Assembly: GCF_900114895.1 (NCBI RefSeq)
Contig: NZ_FOUO01000003.1
Location: 165,196-229,195, forward strand
Direction: 5' to 3'
DNA: 64,000 bases
From: Ectothiorhodospira mobilis
GTDB taxonomy: Bacteria; Pseudomonadota; Gammaproteobacteria; Ectothiorhodospirales; Ectothiorhodospiraceae
Shown here: one piece after another, positions 1-8,363 of the stretch
Position numbering within the stretch: position 1 is the first letter of the stretch
Layout of the letters: every line of letters starts with the position of its first letter
Notes under the pieces: generated by a model
What the model saw: only the letters and a program-made list of their open reading frames with translations
The model's database searches: none
Told to the model about the DNA's origin: nothing
Translations under genes and position numbers: made by a program

Positions 1-505
1 GGGCGAGGACACCCTGGTGGTGAATCTCCAGGGGGACGAGCCCCTCACCCCGCCGGGGATCATCCGCCAGGTGGCGGACAACCTGGCGCAGCGTCCCGAG
101 GCCAGCATGGCCACCCTGTGCACCCCCATCTCCCGGGCGGCCCAGCTCTACGATCCGCATACCGTCAAGGTGGTGCGCGACGCCCGGGACTACGCCCTCT
201 ACTTCAGCCGGGCCCCCATCCCCTGGGAGCGGGACGCCCTGGACATGGAGACCGCGCCGGAGCTGCAGGTCTGTCACCGCCATATCGGTCTCTACGCCTA
301 CCGGGTGGGCTATCTCAAGCGCTTCACCCGCATGGAGACCTGCGCCCTGGAGCGCATCGAGCGCCTGGAGCAGCTGCGCGCCCTGTACAACGGCGCCCGC
401 ATCCACGTGGACGTGGCCCTGGAGGTGCCGCCGGCCGGGGTGGACACCCGGGAGGATATGGAACGGGTAACGATGATCCTGGGGGCGAAGCGGCCCAACC
501 CCTGA
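1..505 (+). CDS. kdsB: 3-deoxy-manno-octulosonate cytidylyltransferase (CMP-KDO synthetase), 5' end missing
   Basis: Transfers CMP from CTP to KDO, activating the sugar for lipopolysaccharide inner-core assembly in the cytoplasm. The reading frame is open from the window edge (first whole codon at base 2), so the N-terminal nucleotide-binding part lies outside. The family motif NLQGDEP is visible near the start, followed by the conserved VKVVRDARDYALYFSRAPIPW region and the C-terminal LRALYNGARIHVDV stretch. About 168 of the usual 250 residues are present. The stop at 503-505 is intact. No partner gene is visible upstream, so operon membership cannot be judged. Confidence 0.93.
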   Translation, partial: GEDTLVVNLQGDEPLTPPGIIRQVADNLAQRPEASMATLCTPISRAAQLYDPHTVKVVRDARDYALYFSRAPIPWERDALDMETAPELQVCHRHIGLYAYRVGYLKRFTRMETCALERIERLEQLRALYNGARIHVDVALEVPPAGVDTREDMERVTMILGAKRPNP

Positions 506-571
506 CCCGTCCCCGGCTGCGCCATCGGCGGCTGCCGAACCAATCCCCCAGGGCGGCCCGGCGAGGGCCCT

Positions 572-868
572 TCAGGGGATCAGCTGCTCCTTCAGGCGCC
601 GTGCCAGTTCAGGACCCGCCAGGGCGCGGATCACGGGGTTCAGGTCCGTGCCGTCCTCGTCCGTCAGGGACAGGGTGTGGGTGCGCCGGGTGCGGCGCCG
701 GGGATCGCCGTGCTGGTCCGCCTGGATCTCGGCCTGGCCCTGGGGCTCCCCCAGCACCACCCGTGGCAGGGGGGGCGCGTCCAGGATCTCGATCACCTGG
801 AGGCGCACCCCCTCCAGGTCCGTCTCGCGGCCCACCAGGGTCCCCAGGGTTTGCAGTAGTGTGTCCAT
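572..868 (-). CDS. small conserved-looking protein of unknown function
   Basis: I do not recognise this 98-residue protein. It starts MDTLLQTLGTLVGRE and ends ARRLKEQLIP. It has no signal peptide or membrane segment. A charged middle part (DQHGDPRRRTRRTHTLSLTDEDGTD) precedes a helical tail. It sits between kdsB and the divergent ADP-ribose pyrophosphatase gene. An in-frame ATG six codons upstream (position 886) is an alternative start. The frame stays open much further upstream, but that part overlaps the opposite-strand Nudix gene and is treated as a shadow. The composition looks protein-like rather than random GC-rich translation, but the call is tentative. Confidence 0.5.
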   Translation of the reverse strand: MDTLLQTLGTLVGRETDLEGVRLQVIEILDAPPLPRVVLGEPQGQAEIQADQHGDPRRRTRRTHTLSLTDEDGTDLNPVIRALAGPELARRLKEQLIP

Positions 869-958
869 GGACCCGAGTATACGCATCCGCCGCGGTATGG
901 TGCCATGGGGATAGAATCCGCCGCCGGGGCGGGAAAAGATGCGATGGAGGACCAGGCC

Positions 959-1558
959 ATGATGCGTTGGGATCTGCTGGATGTGGAGGAGCTCTACCGG
1001 GGATTCTTCAGGCTGCATCGCCTGCGCCTGAGCCATGCCCGTTTCCGGGGCGGAGAGCCCATGGTCATCGAGCGGGAGCTGATCCAGCGGGGGGACGCGG
1101 CCGCCGTCCTGCCCTACGACCCGGTGCGGGACCGGGTGCTCTTGGTGGAGCAGTTCCGGGTCGGTGCCCTGGAATCCCCCCACGGGCCCTGGCTGGTGGA
1201 GATCATCGCCGGTCTCGTGGAGCCGGGGGAGCATCCGGAGGCGGTGGCCCGGCGTGAGGCCATGGAGGAGGCGGGCTGCACCCTGGGGGAGATGCGCCAT
1301 GTGCACGACTACTACGCCACCCCCGGCAGCGCCAGTGAGCGCATCTCATTGTTCGTGGGCCGGGCGGATCTACCCCAGCTGGAAGGGGGGATCCATGGGC
1401 TGGAGGCGGAGGGGGAGGAGATCCGCACCCATATCCTGTCGGTGGACGAGGCCTTCGACTGGCTGGACCGCCGCAATATCGAGACGGCCATGCCCATCAT
1501 CGCCCTGCAGTGGCTGCGGTTGCATCGGGAAGACCTGCGGGAGGCCTGGGGAGGGTAG
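959..1558 (+). CDS. nudF: ADP-ribose pyrophosphatase, Nudix family
   Basis: Hydrolyses ADP-ribose to AMP and ribose 5-phosphate. The 199-residue protein follows E. coli NudF closely: an N-terminal ELYRGFFRL segment, the AVLPYDPVRD strand, a complete Nudix box at residues 85-106 (ending REAMEEAG), and the C-terminal IALQWLRLHRE. The ATG at 959 was chosen because GGAGG lies 8 bases upstream. ATGs at 905 and 944 are in frame and would add 18 or 5 residues with poorer ribosome sites. In many gammaproteobacteria nudF lies beside parE; here parE is 37 kb away. Confidence 0.9.
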   Translation: MMRWDLLDVEELYRGFFRLHRLRLSHARFRGGEPMVIERELIQRGDAAAVLPYDPVRDRVLLVEQFRVGALESPHGPWLVEIIAGLVEPGEHPEAVARREAMEEAGCTLGEMRHVHDYYATPGSASERISLFVGRADLPQLEGGIHGLEAEGEEIRTHILSVDEAFDWLDRRNIETAMPIIALQWLRLHREDLREAWGG

Positions 1559-1560
1559 GG

Positions 1561-1603
1561 GCGGCGCGGCGCCCGGCCCGGAGGACCGCGGACACCGCGC
1601 CGC
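1561..1603. terminator. possible bidirectional terminator between nudF and acs
   Basis: A 9-bp inverted repeat (GCGGCGCGG at 1561-1569, CCGCGCCGC at 1595-1603) sits in the 54-base gap between two convergent genes. The loop is long and there is no clear T run, so this is only a position-based suggestion. Confidence 0.3.
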
Positions 1604-1612
1604 AGGCGCGCC

Positions 1613-3556
1613 TTACTTGTTGAGGCGGCTGTCGATGAGGACGTTGACCACGTCCGGATCCGCCAGGGTGGAGGTGTCCCCCAGGTTTTCCAGTTCGTTG
1701 GCGGCGATCTTGCGCAGGATGCGGCGCATGATCTTGCCGGAACGGGTCTTGGGCAGCCCCGGGGCGAACTGCAGCAGGTTGATCTTGGCGATGGGCCCGA
1801 TCTCGTCCCGCACCAGCTTCACCAGCTCCTTGGCCAGTTCTTCGCTGCCCTGCTCGCCGGACATGAGGGTCACGTAGGCGTAGATCCCCTGGCCGGTGAT
1901 GTCGTGGGGATAGCCCACCACCGCGGCCTCGGCCACCTTGGGATGCAGCACCAGGGCGGACTCGATCTCGGCGGTGCCCAGGCGGTGGCCCGAGACGTTG
2001 AGTACGTCATCCACGCGGCCGGTGATCCAGTAGTAGCCATCGGCGTCGCGGCGGGCGCCGTCCCCGGTAAAGTACAGTCCGGGATAGATGGAGAAGTAGG
2101 TCTCCAGGAAGCGCTTGTGGTCGCCCCAGAGGGTGCGCATCATGCTGGGCCAGGGATGGCGGATGCACAGGTTGCCCTCGGCGGGGGTCTCCGTGATCTC
2201 GTTGCCCTTGTCATCCACCAGCAGCGGCTGCACGCCGAAGAACGGCCGGGTGGCGGAGCCGGGCTTCATGTCCACGGCGCCGGGCAGGTTGGCGATCATG
2301 TGGGCGCCGGTCTCGGTCTGCCACCAGGTGTCCACGATGGGGCAGCGGCCATCCCCCACGACGCGGTGATACCATTCCCAGGCCTCGGGGTTGATGGGTT
2401 CGCCCACGGTGCCCAGCAGGCGCAGGCTGGTGCGCTGGTGCTTGGTGACGTGCTCGTCGCCGGCCCCCATGAGCATGCGGATGGCGGTGGGGGCGGTGTA
2501 GAAGATGGACACGTTGTGCTTGTCGCACACCTGCCAGAAGCGGCCGAAGTCCGGGTAGTTGGGCACCCCCTCGAACATCAGGGTCTTGGCGCCGTTGGCC
2601 AGGGGGCCGTAGACGATGTAGGTGTGGCCGGTGACCCAGCCCACGTCGGCGGTGCACCAGTAGACCTCGCCGTCCTTGTAGTCGAACACCAGCTTGTGGG
2701 TCATGGCCGCCTGCAGCAGGTAGCCGCCGGTGGTGTGCATCACGCCCTTGGGCTTGCCGGTGGAGCCGGAGGTGTAGAGGATGAACAGGGGATCCTCGGC
2801 GTCCATCTCCTCGGCGGGGCAATCGGCGCTGGCACCGGCCATGGCCTCGTGGTACCAGACATCCCGGCCCTCGTGCCAGTCCACCGGCTCGCCGCCGCGC
2901 TGCACCACGATGCAGGTGCTGACGCTGGGGCACTGGGCGATGGCCTTGTCGGCGTTGCCCTTGAGGGGCACCTTGCGGCCGCCGCGCAGGCTCTGGTCGG
3001 AGGTGATGACCACCTTGCACTCGGCGTCCAGGATGCGGTCCCGCAGGGCGTCCGGGGAGAAGCCGCCGAAGACCACGGAATGCACGGCGCCGATGCGGGC
3101 GCAGGCCAGCATGGCCACGGCGGCCTCGGGGATCATGGGCAGGTAGATGGAGACCCGGTCCCCCTTCTGCACACCCCGGTCCTTGAGCACGTTGGCGAAC
3201 TTGCTCACCTCTTCATGCAGCTGGCGGTAGGTGAGGGTGCGGTCCTCACCGGGATCGTCCCCCTCCCAGATGAGGGCGGGCTGGTCGCCGCGGGTGTCCA
3301 GGTGCCGGTCCAGGCAGTTGTAGGCCACGTTGAGCTTGCCGCCCTGGAACCACTGCACCCGGACATCGCCCTCGAAGTCACCCTCCAGGACGCTGTCCCA
3401 CTTCTTGAACCAGGTGAGGTACCGCTCCGCCTGTTCGGCCCAGAAGCCCTTCGGGTCCTCCACCGACTGCCGGTACATGGCCTCGTACTGGTCGGCGTTG
3501 ACGTTGGCCTGCTCGGCAAACGTCCGGGGTACTTCATGAACCTTCACTTCGGACAT
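1613..3556 (-). CDS. acs: acetyl-coenzyme A synthetase
   Basis: Makes acetyl-CoA from acetate, ATP and CoA through an acetyl-AMP intermediate; the high-affinity route for acetate use. The 647-residue length is normal. Visible family features are the P-loop [11 protein letters not shown], the adenylate motif WWQTETG, the hinge [20 protein letters not shown], and the C-terminal [11 protein letters not shown] whose lysine is the known acetylation target. The ATG at 3556 has AGGAGGA 5 bases upstream; an in-frame ATG 18 bases earlier lacks this. It is followed upstream on the same strand by the two-subunit sodium:solute symporter genes, forming an acetate uptake and activation block with the CbrAB-like regulators at 8364-12640. 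Confidence 0.98.
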   Translation of the reverse strand: MSEVKVHEVPRTFAEQANVNADQYEAMYRQSVEDPKGFWAEQAERYLTWFKKWDSVLEGDFEGDVRVQWFQGGKLNVAYNCLDRHLDTRGDQPALIWEGDDPGEDRTLTYRQLHEEVSKFANVLKDRGVQKGDRVSIYLPMIPEAAVAMLACARIGAVHSVVFGGFSPDALRDRILDAECKVVITSDQSLRGGRKVPLKGNADKAIAQCPSVSTCIVVQRGGEPVDWHEGRDVWYHEAMAGASADCPAEEMDAEDPLFILYTSGSTGKPKGVMHTTGGYLLQAAMTHKLVFDYKDGEVYWCTADVGWVTGHTYIVYGPLANGAKTLMFEGVPNYPDFGRFWQVCDKHNVSIFYTAPTAIRMLMGAGDEHVTKHQRTSLRLLGTVGEPINPEAWEWYHRVVGDGRCPIVDTWWQTETGAHMIANLPGAVDMKPGSATRPFFGVQPLLVDDKGNEITETPAEGNLCIRHPWPSMMRTLWGDHKRFLETYFSIYPGLYFTGDGARRDADGYYWITGRVDDVLNVSGHRLGTAEIESALVLHPKVAEAAVVGYPHDITGQGIYAYVTLMSGEQGSEELAKELVKLVRDEIGPIAKINLLQFAPGLPKTRSGKIMRRILRKIAANELENLGDTSTLADPDVVNVLIDSRLNK

Positions 3557-3892
3557 GGATCTCCTCCTGCACATGCATGGACATGAATGAATACGGGCCG
3601 ATGACCGGCAAACATCTCAGTATAACGCGTCCTTGCAGCAGATTCGTCCATCACCCGGGGTCGGATCACTGCAGCACGCCCCCGGTGCGGGGGCCGGCCA
3701 TGACGTCGCCGGGGCGGTGCACCAGCCCGCAGGGGTCCGGATTGCGGTCGATCCGCCGGTTCGGTTTCCCAAAACCAGCCCAGTGCGCGCCCGCAGGCGG
3801 CGCGGTCCTCGGCCTGGTGGATCTGTCGGATGAGTGCATCAGTGTGCATGACGGTGAGCGGCGTTGGCCGCCGGGCCTGGGTCCCGTCTTCC

Positions 3893-3941
3893 AGGACCCT
3901 TCCCTCAGGCCGTGGCCATGACGGCCTGAGGGAAGGGTCCT
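3893..3941. repeat. 21-bp perfect inverted repeat (hairpin)
   Basis: Bases 3893-3913 are the exact reverse complement of 3921-3941, separated by the 7-base loop GGCCATG. The arms start AGGACCCTTCCCTC. It lies between the acs upstream region and the terminator of the symporter gene. It could be a second terminator stem, a protein-binding palindrome or a decayed repeat element; no T run follows on either side. Confidence 0.7.
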
Positions 3942-3960
3942 GCCGTTGCCCCGATGGGCA

Positions 3961-3986
3961 AGGGCCCCGCCGAAGCGGGGCCCTGC
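3961..3986 (-). terminator. rho-independent terminator of the symporter operon
   Basis: Read on the minus strand, a 10-bp perfect stem (AGGGCCCCGC / GCGGGGCCCT) closes a UUCG tetraloop and is followed by TT. It begins about 25 bases after the stop of the large symporter subunit. The stem is on 3961-3970 and 3975-3984. Confidence 0.75.
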
Positions 3987-4009
3987 CTTGATGGATCGTC
4001 CCGATTCGG

Positions 4010-5776
4010 TCAGGCCGTGTCGGCGCGCGGCACACGCACGCTTTCCACCAGGTCCTGGATCTCCTTCGGCGGCGGGGCCGTCAGCTTGGACACGACGAAG
4101 GCGGTGATCACATTGAAGATCGCGCCGACGGTGCCAAAGCCCTGGGGGGCGATGCCCAGCAGCCAGCCGTCCGGGTTGTCCGCCAGCATGGCGGTGCCCG
4201 GGAAGAAGAACCACCCCTTGTACAGGAAGATGTAGATCAGGGTGATGGAGATGCCCACCAGCATGCCGGCGATGGCCCCCTGACGGTTCATCCGCTTGTA
4301 GAAGATGCCCATCATGAGCACGGGGAAGAGCGAGGAGGCCGCCAGACCGAAGGCCAGGGCCACCACCTCGGCCGCGAAGCCCGGCGGGTTCAGCCCCAGG
4401 TATCCGGCCAGGAGGATGGCCGCCACCATGGCCAGGCGTCCTGCCATGAGCTCGTTCTTCTCCGAGATCTTGGGCATGAACACGCCCTTGAGCAGGTCGT
4501 GGGAGATGGCCGAGGAGATGGCCAGCAGCAGGCCCGCCGCGGTGGACAGGGCCGCCGCGATGCCGCCGGCCGCCACCAGGGCGATCACCCAGTTGGGCAG
4601 GCTCGCGATCTCGGGGTTGGCCAGCACCATGATGTCGCGGTCCAGGTTGGCGACGGTGTAGCCGTCCAGTTCCGCTTCCTCGGTCCATGCGGGCGGGTTC
4701 TTGTAGTTATAGTAGTGAACCCGTTCGCCGTCCCCTTCCTGCTCGAACTGCAGCAGGCCGGTCTCTTCCCAGGTGCGCATCCACTGCGGCCGGTCCTCGT
4801 AGACCATGGCGGCCTCGGGGTTGCCCACGCCGCCCGGGTGGAAGGTGTCGATCAGGTTGTACATGGCCATGGCGCCCACGGCGGGGGCGGTGGTGTACAG
4901 GATGGAGATGAACACCAGGGCCCAGCCGGCGGATTTGCGGGCGTCGCGCACCCGGGGCACGGTGAAGAAGCGGATGATCACGTGGGGCAGGCCCGCGGTC
5001 CCGATCATCAGCGCCATGGTCAGCAGGAAGATGTTCATGGTGCTGAGATTGCGGTTGGTGGTGTACTCATTGAAGCCGAGGTCCACCAGGGTCTGGTCCA
5101 GTGCGTTGAGCAGGTACATCCCGTCCTGACCGCTCAGGGTGCCCCCCAGGCCCGTCTGGGGCAGGAAGTGGCCGGTGAGCTGCAGGGAGATGAAGATGGC
5201 GGGCACCGTATAGGCGAAGATCATCACCACGTACTGGGCGATCTGGGTGTAGGTGATGCCCTTCATGCCGCCGAGCACGGCGTACACGAAGACCACGCCC
5301 ATGCCGGCGATGAGGCCCCAGAGCAGGTCCACCTCCAGAAAGCGGGAGAAGGCGATGCCCACGCCGCGCATCTGCCCGATGACGTAGGTGATGGAGATCA
5401 CCAGCAGGCAGATCACGGCCACGATGCGCGCGGTGTTGGAGTAGAACCGGTCGCCCACGAACTGCGGCACCGTGAACTTGCCGAACTTGCGCAGGTACGG
5501 GGCCAGCAGCAGGGCCATGAGCACGTAGCCGCCGGTCCAGCCCATGAGGTAGACCGATCCGCTATAGCCCAAGAAGGCGATCAGGCCCGCCATGGAGATG
5601 AAGGAGGCCGCCGACATCCAGTCCGCCGCGGTGGCCATGCCGTTGGCCACGGGGTTGACCCCCTTGCCGGCCACGTAGAATTCGCCCGTGCTGCCCGCAC
5701 GGGCCCAGATGGCGATGCCGATGTACAGCGCGAAGGTGGCACCGACCACCAGGTAGATCATTAGTTTGAGATCCAT
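4010..5776 (-). CDS. sodium:solute symporter large subunit (ActP / VC_2705-type)
   Basis: A 588-residue polytopic inner-membrane protein of the solute:sodium symporter family with about 13 hydrophobic segments. It begins MDLKLMIYLVVGATFALYIG and has the typical AADWMSAASFISMAGLIAF helix and the LSTAAGLLLAISSAISHDL helix of the Na+-coupled acetate/monocarboxylate branch. A soluble insert between residues of about 320 and 380 (rich in W, E and Y) is characteristic of the large-subunit subfamily that pairs with a DUF4212 protein. Its partner lies 16 bases upstream and acs is the next gene downstream, so acetate or another short carboxylate is the likely substrate. Exact substrate is inferred. 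Confidence 0.9.
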   Translation of the reverse strand: MDLKLMIYLVVGATFALYIGIAIWARAGSTGEFYVAGKGVNPVANGMATAADWMSAASFISMAGLIAFLGYSGSVYLMGWTGGYVLMALLLAPYLRKFGKFTVPQFVGDRFYSNTARIVAVICLLVISITYVIGQMRGVGIAFSRFLEVDLLWGLIAGMGVVFVYAVLGGMKGITYTQIAQYVVMIFAYTVPAIFISLQLTGHFLPQTGLGGTLSGQDGMYLLNALDQTLVDLGFNEYTTNRNLSTMNIFLLTMALMIGTAGLPHVIIRFFTVPRVRDARKSAGWALVFISILYTTAPAVGAMAMYNLIDTFHPGGVGNPEAAMVYEDRPQWMRTWEETGLLQFEQEGDGERVHYYNYKNPPAWTEEAELDGYTVANLDRDIMVLANPEIASLPNWVIALVAAGGIAAALSTAAGLLLAISSAISHDLLKGVFMPKISEKNELMAGRLAMVAAILLAGYLGLNPPGFAAEVVALAFGLAASSLFPVLMMGIFYKRMNRQGAIAGMLVGISITLIYIFLYKGWFFFPGTAMLADNPDGWLLGIAPQGFGTVGAIFNVITAFVVSKLTAPPPKEIQDLVESVRVPRADTA

Positions 5777-5792
5777 GATGTCTCCCCCAGTG

Positions 5793-6059
5793 TCACTCTT
5801 CGTGGACGTCGAACTTGCGGTCCAGACGGTTCATGCGCCAGGCGTAGAAGAAGATCAACATCAGAAAGACGTAGATCGACCCCTGCTGCGCCATCCAGAA
5901 GCCCAGCGGATAGCCGCCCAGCGAGATCAGGTTCAGCACGTCCACCATGAAGATGGGCAGTACGTAACCGGCGATGAACCAGACGATCAGGCACCCGATG
6001 AGGATGCGCAGGTTCGCCTTCCAGTAGGCGCTTCGCTGTTCTTGAAGCTTTGTGTTCAT
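5793..6059 (-). CDS. sodium:solute symporter small subunit (DUF4212)
   Basis: An 88-residue membrane protein with two hydrophobic segments (about residues 20-45 and 55-75), containing YWKANLRILIGCLIVWF and FWMAQQGSIYVFLMLIFFYA, which mark the DUF4212 family. These proteins are encoded directly before the large SSS subunit and are thought to form a complex with it. The ATG at 6059 follows a GGAG element; a longer frame reaching 6176 contains an unrelated polar leader and is rejected. The stop is 16 bases before the large-subunit start. Confidence 0.9.
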   Translation of the reverse strand: MNTKLQEQRSAYWKANLRILIGCLIVWFIAGYVLPIFMVDVLNLISLGGYPLGFWMAQQGSIYVFLMLIFFYAWRMNRLDRKFDVHEE

Positions 6060-6195
6060 GGGATACTCCTCCGTACAAAGGTCTTGTTGTGGACTGCGTG
6101 GGTCGGTTTCACCCGGTCTTCCTCCATCGTTCCGTTTTTGGTCATCGTCGAGCGCATTGTCGTAAGAACCTCTCATCCTCCCCTTGAAACATGCG

Positions 6196-6256
6196 GCCGC
6201 GGCACGGGCCGCGGCGGGATTCCTCCCTGGCGCGCCGGGGCCTTCTGCGGGCCCCG
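6196..6256 (-). terminator. two GC hairpins after the DUF294 gene, possible terminator
   Basis: Bases 6236-6242 pair with 6250-6256 (CGGGGCC / GGCCCCG) and 6196-6203 with 6208-6215 (GCCGCGGC, loop ACGG). They lie just after the stop of the DUF294 gene and could separate it from the symporter genes. There is no T run. Confidence 0.35.
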
Positions 6257-6269
6257 TCCGCGAACCTCC

Positions 6270-8195
6270 CTATAACTGGTAGTCCAGGGCCAGGCGGGAC
6301 TGGAGCTTGCGCACCTGACGGAAGGCCTCCTTCAGGATGCGCTGCTCCAGCTCGTCCAGGCGCTCCGGATTGATGAAATTGCTCAGCGGCTGCCCCGCCT
6401 GGGCCTGGTCCTGATGGCTGCGCATGCGCAGTAGCTGGATGTAGTGATAGGCGTTGAGCCAGGCGGCCACGTCCTCGCGCTTCATCAGCCCGGCCCCGGC
6501 ACAGGCCTCCAGGCGCCGGGCGGTGTTGCTCTCTGGCACCTGGTGGGCGAGGGCATAGATGCGGGCCACGTCCACGATGGGGGTGGCCCCGTTCACCTTC
6601 AGGTCCAGACTGCGGGGGTGGCTCCCGCCGGAGGTGACCTTGAAGTCCCCGAACAGCCCCAGGGGCGGACGCAGGCGCAGGGCGTTCTCCGCCATCTGGC
6701 GCAGGAAGCGGCTGTTCTGGGAGGTCTTCTCCAGCAGCCATGTGCGCAGGTCCTCCCCCGCGGCCTGGTTGCCGTGGAGGACGCGAAAATCGAAGTAGAT
6801 GCTGGCGTTGAGCAGGTGGCGCGGCGTGCCCTGGTCGATCCAGCGGGTGAAGCGCTGGCGCCATTCGTCTGCGCTCAGGCAGCATTCCGGGTTGCCCGCC
6901 ATGACGTTGCCCTTGCACAGGGGGAAACCGCACAGGTCCAGGGCCTGGTTGATGCGCTGGGCCAGGGGCAGCAGCCGCTGCCGCGCCTCCTCGACGGACA
7001 TGCCCTCCCGGGGCAGGAACAGGATGCCGTTGTCCTGGTCCGTCTTCAGGGTCTGCTCCTGGCGCCCCTCGCTGCCGAAGGCCAGCCAGGTGAATTCCGG
7101 CAGTTCCGGGTCCGTGTCGTCCAGACAGAGGCGGATCACCCGCCGGGTCACCTGGTCATTGAGCAGGGTGATGATCTGGGTGATCTGATCCACCCGCACC
7201 CCCTGGGCGATCATCTGCCCGATGAGCAGGTGAACGTCCCGCCCCAGGCGTGCCAGGGTGGCCACGTCCTCCGCGCGTCCCACCGCCCGGCTCAGGTTCA
7301 CCAGCCCCACCCGCTGCAGCGAGAACAGGTCCCGCTCGGAGATGACCCCGGTGAGCCGGCCCCGCTCCACGATGCACAGATGATGGAAGCCGTGGCTCGC
7401 CATGAGCATGGCCGCCTCGAAGGCGAACGCCGTGGGGGGCAGGGTGATGGGGTCCGGGGTCATCACCGCCTCGATGGGCTCGTCCAGGCCCACCTCCGGC
7501 AGGGAGACGCGGCTGAGCAGGTCATGCAGCGTGAACACCCCCAGGGGACGATGATTCGCATCCACCACCACCACGCTGCCCACGTGTTCGTCGTCCATGG
7601 TCTGCAGCACCCGGCGGATGGGGGTGCCCGGCGGGCAGGTGACCGGGTCACGGCGCACCCGCTCCCCCAGGGTGATGTTCAGGGAGGTATCGCCCCCCAG
7701 CCCCGCCGCGGCGCTGGCCTGGACCTGGCGGCGCACCTTGTCCAGCAGGCTGGCCAGGCGGCGCGTGCAGAAATCCTGGAACTCCCCGGACATGCGAAAG
7801 AGCTTGTGGAAGTCCTCCCGGTCCAGTTCAAAGCAGAAGGTGTCCTCCGCCGCGCGGTAACGGGTGCGCACCGGCCGCCGCCCCATGAGGGCCCCCACGG
7901 GGAAGCACTCCCCGGGGACCAGCTCCCAGGCGGTGCTGGTGATGTTGCCGTCCGCGTCCAGCGGTTCCCCCAGGACGCGGCCCTGCTTGATGATGAAGAA
8001 ACGGTTCGCCGGGCCGGCGCGGGGGCCGGTCACCTCCTCGTCGTGGGCGTAGAACACCAGCTTCAGGCGCTTGGCCAGGAACTCCAGGTGCACCGGATCC
8101 ATCTGGTCGAACGGCGAATGCCGCCCCAGGAATTCCATCACCGGGATCAATACGCCCTGGGGGCGTTCCTGACCGCTTGGGGGGTCCGTGTGCAT
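6270..8195 (-). CDS. cyclic-nucleotide-binding, CBS and DUF294 nucleotidyltransferase-like signalling protein
   Basis: A 641-residue soluble protein. Domains in order: a cNMP-binding fold (about residues 15-140, with PGECFPVGALMGRRPVRTRY), two CBS domains (about 165-300), a DUF294 putative nucleotidyltransferase domain (FGSEGRQEQTLKTDQDNGI, about 350-480) and a DUF294 C-terminal domain. The GSEGR...TDQDN signature resembles protein-PII uridylyltransferase active sites. Such proteins recur beside acs and ActP-type symporters, where they probably sense nucleotides. The start at 8195 is chosen because a sigma-54 promoter overlaps the alternative ATG at 8237, which would then precede the transcript. 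Confidence 0.85.
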   Translation of the reverse strand: MHTDPPSGQERPQGVLIPVMEFLGRHSPFDQMDPVHLEFLAKRLKLVFYAHDEEVTGPRAGPANRFFIIKQGRVLGEPLDADGNITSTAWELVPGECFPVGALMGRRPVRTRYRAAEDTFCFELDREDFHKLFRMSGEFQDFCTRRLASLLDKVRRQVQASAAAGLGGDTSLNITLGERVRRDPVTCPPGTPIRRVLQTMDDEHVGSVVVVDANHRPLGVFTLHDLLSRVSLPEVGLDEPIEAVMTPDPITLPPTAFAFEAAMLMASHGFHHLCIVERGRLTGVISERDLFSLQRVGLVNLSRAVGRAEDVATLARLGRDVHLLIGQMIAQGVRVDQITQIITLLNDQVTRRVIRLCLDDTDPELPEFTWLAFGSEGRQEQTLKTDQDNGILFLPREGMSVEEARQRLLPLAQRINQALDLCGFPLCKGNVMAGNPECCLSADEWRQRFTRWIDQGTPRHLLNASIYFDFRVLHGNQAAGEDLRTWLLEKTSQNSRFLRQMAENALRLRPPLGLFGDFKVTSGGSHPRSLDLKVNGATPIVDVARIYALAHQVPESNTARRLEACAGAGLMKREDVAAWLNAYHYIQLLRMRSHQDQAQAGQPLSNFINPERLDELEQRILKEAFRQVRKLQSRLALDYQL

Positions 8196-8232
8196 CAAGG
8201 CCTGTCGCCGCCGTGGATGATGCGGGACATAA

Positions 8233-8248
8233 AGCATGCATCGTGCCG
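8233..8248 (-). promoter_or_regulatory. sigma-54 (-24/-12) promoter of the DUF294 gene
   Basis: On the minus strand CGGCACGATGCATGCT matches the sigma-54 consensus TGGCACG-N4-TTGCT with two mismatches, keeping the invariant GG and GC separated by exactly 10 bases. Transcription would start near 8223, about 28 bases before the chosen start codon. The paired palindromes at 8302-8337 lie about 96 bases upstream of that point, as expected for an enhancer. Confidence 0.65.
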
Positions 8249-8301
8249 GATTGGTGTTCCCTGAGGAAACAAGGACATACAGGGACAGAGGGGTGGCCGG
8301 G

Positions 8302-8337
8302 TGTTACCTCGGGTAACGGCTGTTACCTGAGGTAACA
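8302..8337. promoter_or_regulatory. double GTTACC-N3-GGTAAC palindrome, candidate CbrB-type enhancer
   Basis: Two 15-base palindromes, GTTACCTCGGGTAAC (8303-8317) and GTTACCTGAGGTAAC (8322-8336), stand 19 bases apart centre to centre, so on nearly the same helix face. The outer ends read TGTTAC and GTAACA, which as I recall are the half-sites of Pseudomonas CbrB. The element lies in the gap between the NtrC-type regulator gene and the DUF294 gene and is correctly placed upstream of the sigma-54 promoter. Confidence 0.65.
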
Positions 8338-8363
8338 CCCGGGGGTGTCCGGATCGCGCCTGC

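Larger units (their letters stand above)
3557..4009 (-). promoter_or_regulatory. acs upstream region with a possible sigma-70 -10 element
   Basis: This 453-base gap holds no convincing gene. On the minus strand a TATACT hexamer (3619-3624) lies about 65 bases before the acs start and could be a -10 box, but no good -35 is seen, nor any GG-N10-GC sigma-54 element. The distal half carries two strong hairpins described separately. A 101-codon minus-strand frame starting at 3849 runs into the acs start; it has no ribosome site and is not accepted as a gene. Confidence 0.3.

Noticed and set aside
1904..3586. 560-codon plus-strand open frame opposite acs
   Set aside because: Glycine, alanine and histidine-rich shadow of a certain gene on the other strand. 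The same holds for long frames opposite valS, parC, cbrA-like and others.
3544..3849. 101-codon minus-strand frame starting MHTDALIRQIHQAED
   Set aside because: No ribosome site, its end runs through the acs start region, and the composition after residue 35 is arginine/proline-rich like non-coding GC-rich DNA.
6060..6269. Search for a CbrB site or sigma-54 promoter before the symporter genes
   Set aside because: No GTTAC half-site pair and no GG-N10-GC element with adequate flanks on the minus strand.
8196..8237. Upstream start of the DUF294 gene at 8237
   Set aside because: That ATG overlaps the -12 element of the sigma-54 promoter, so it should not be in the transcript.
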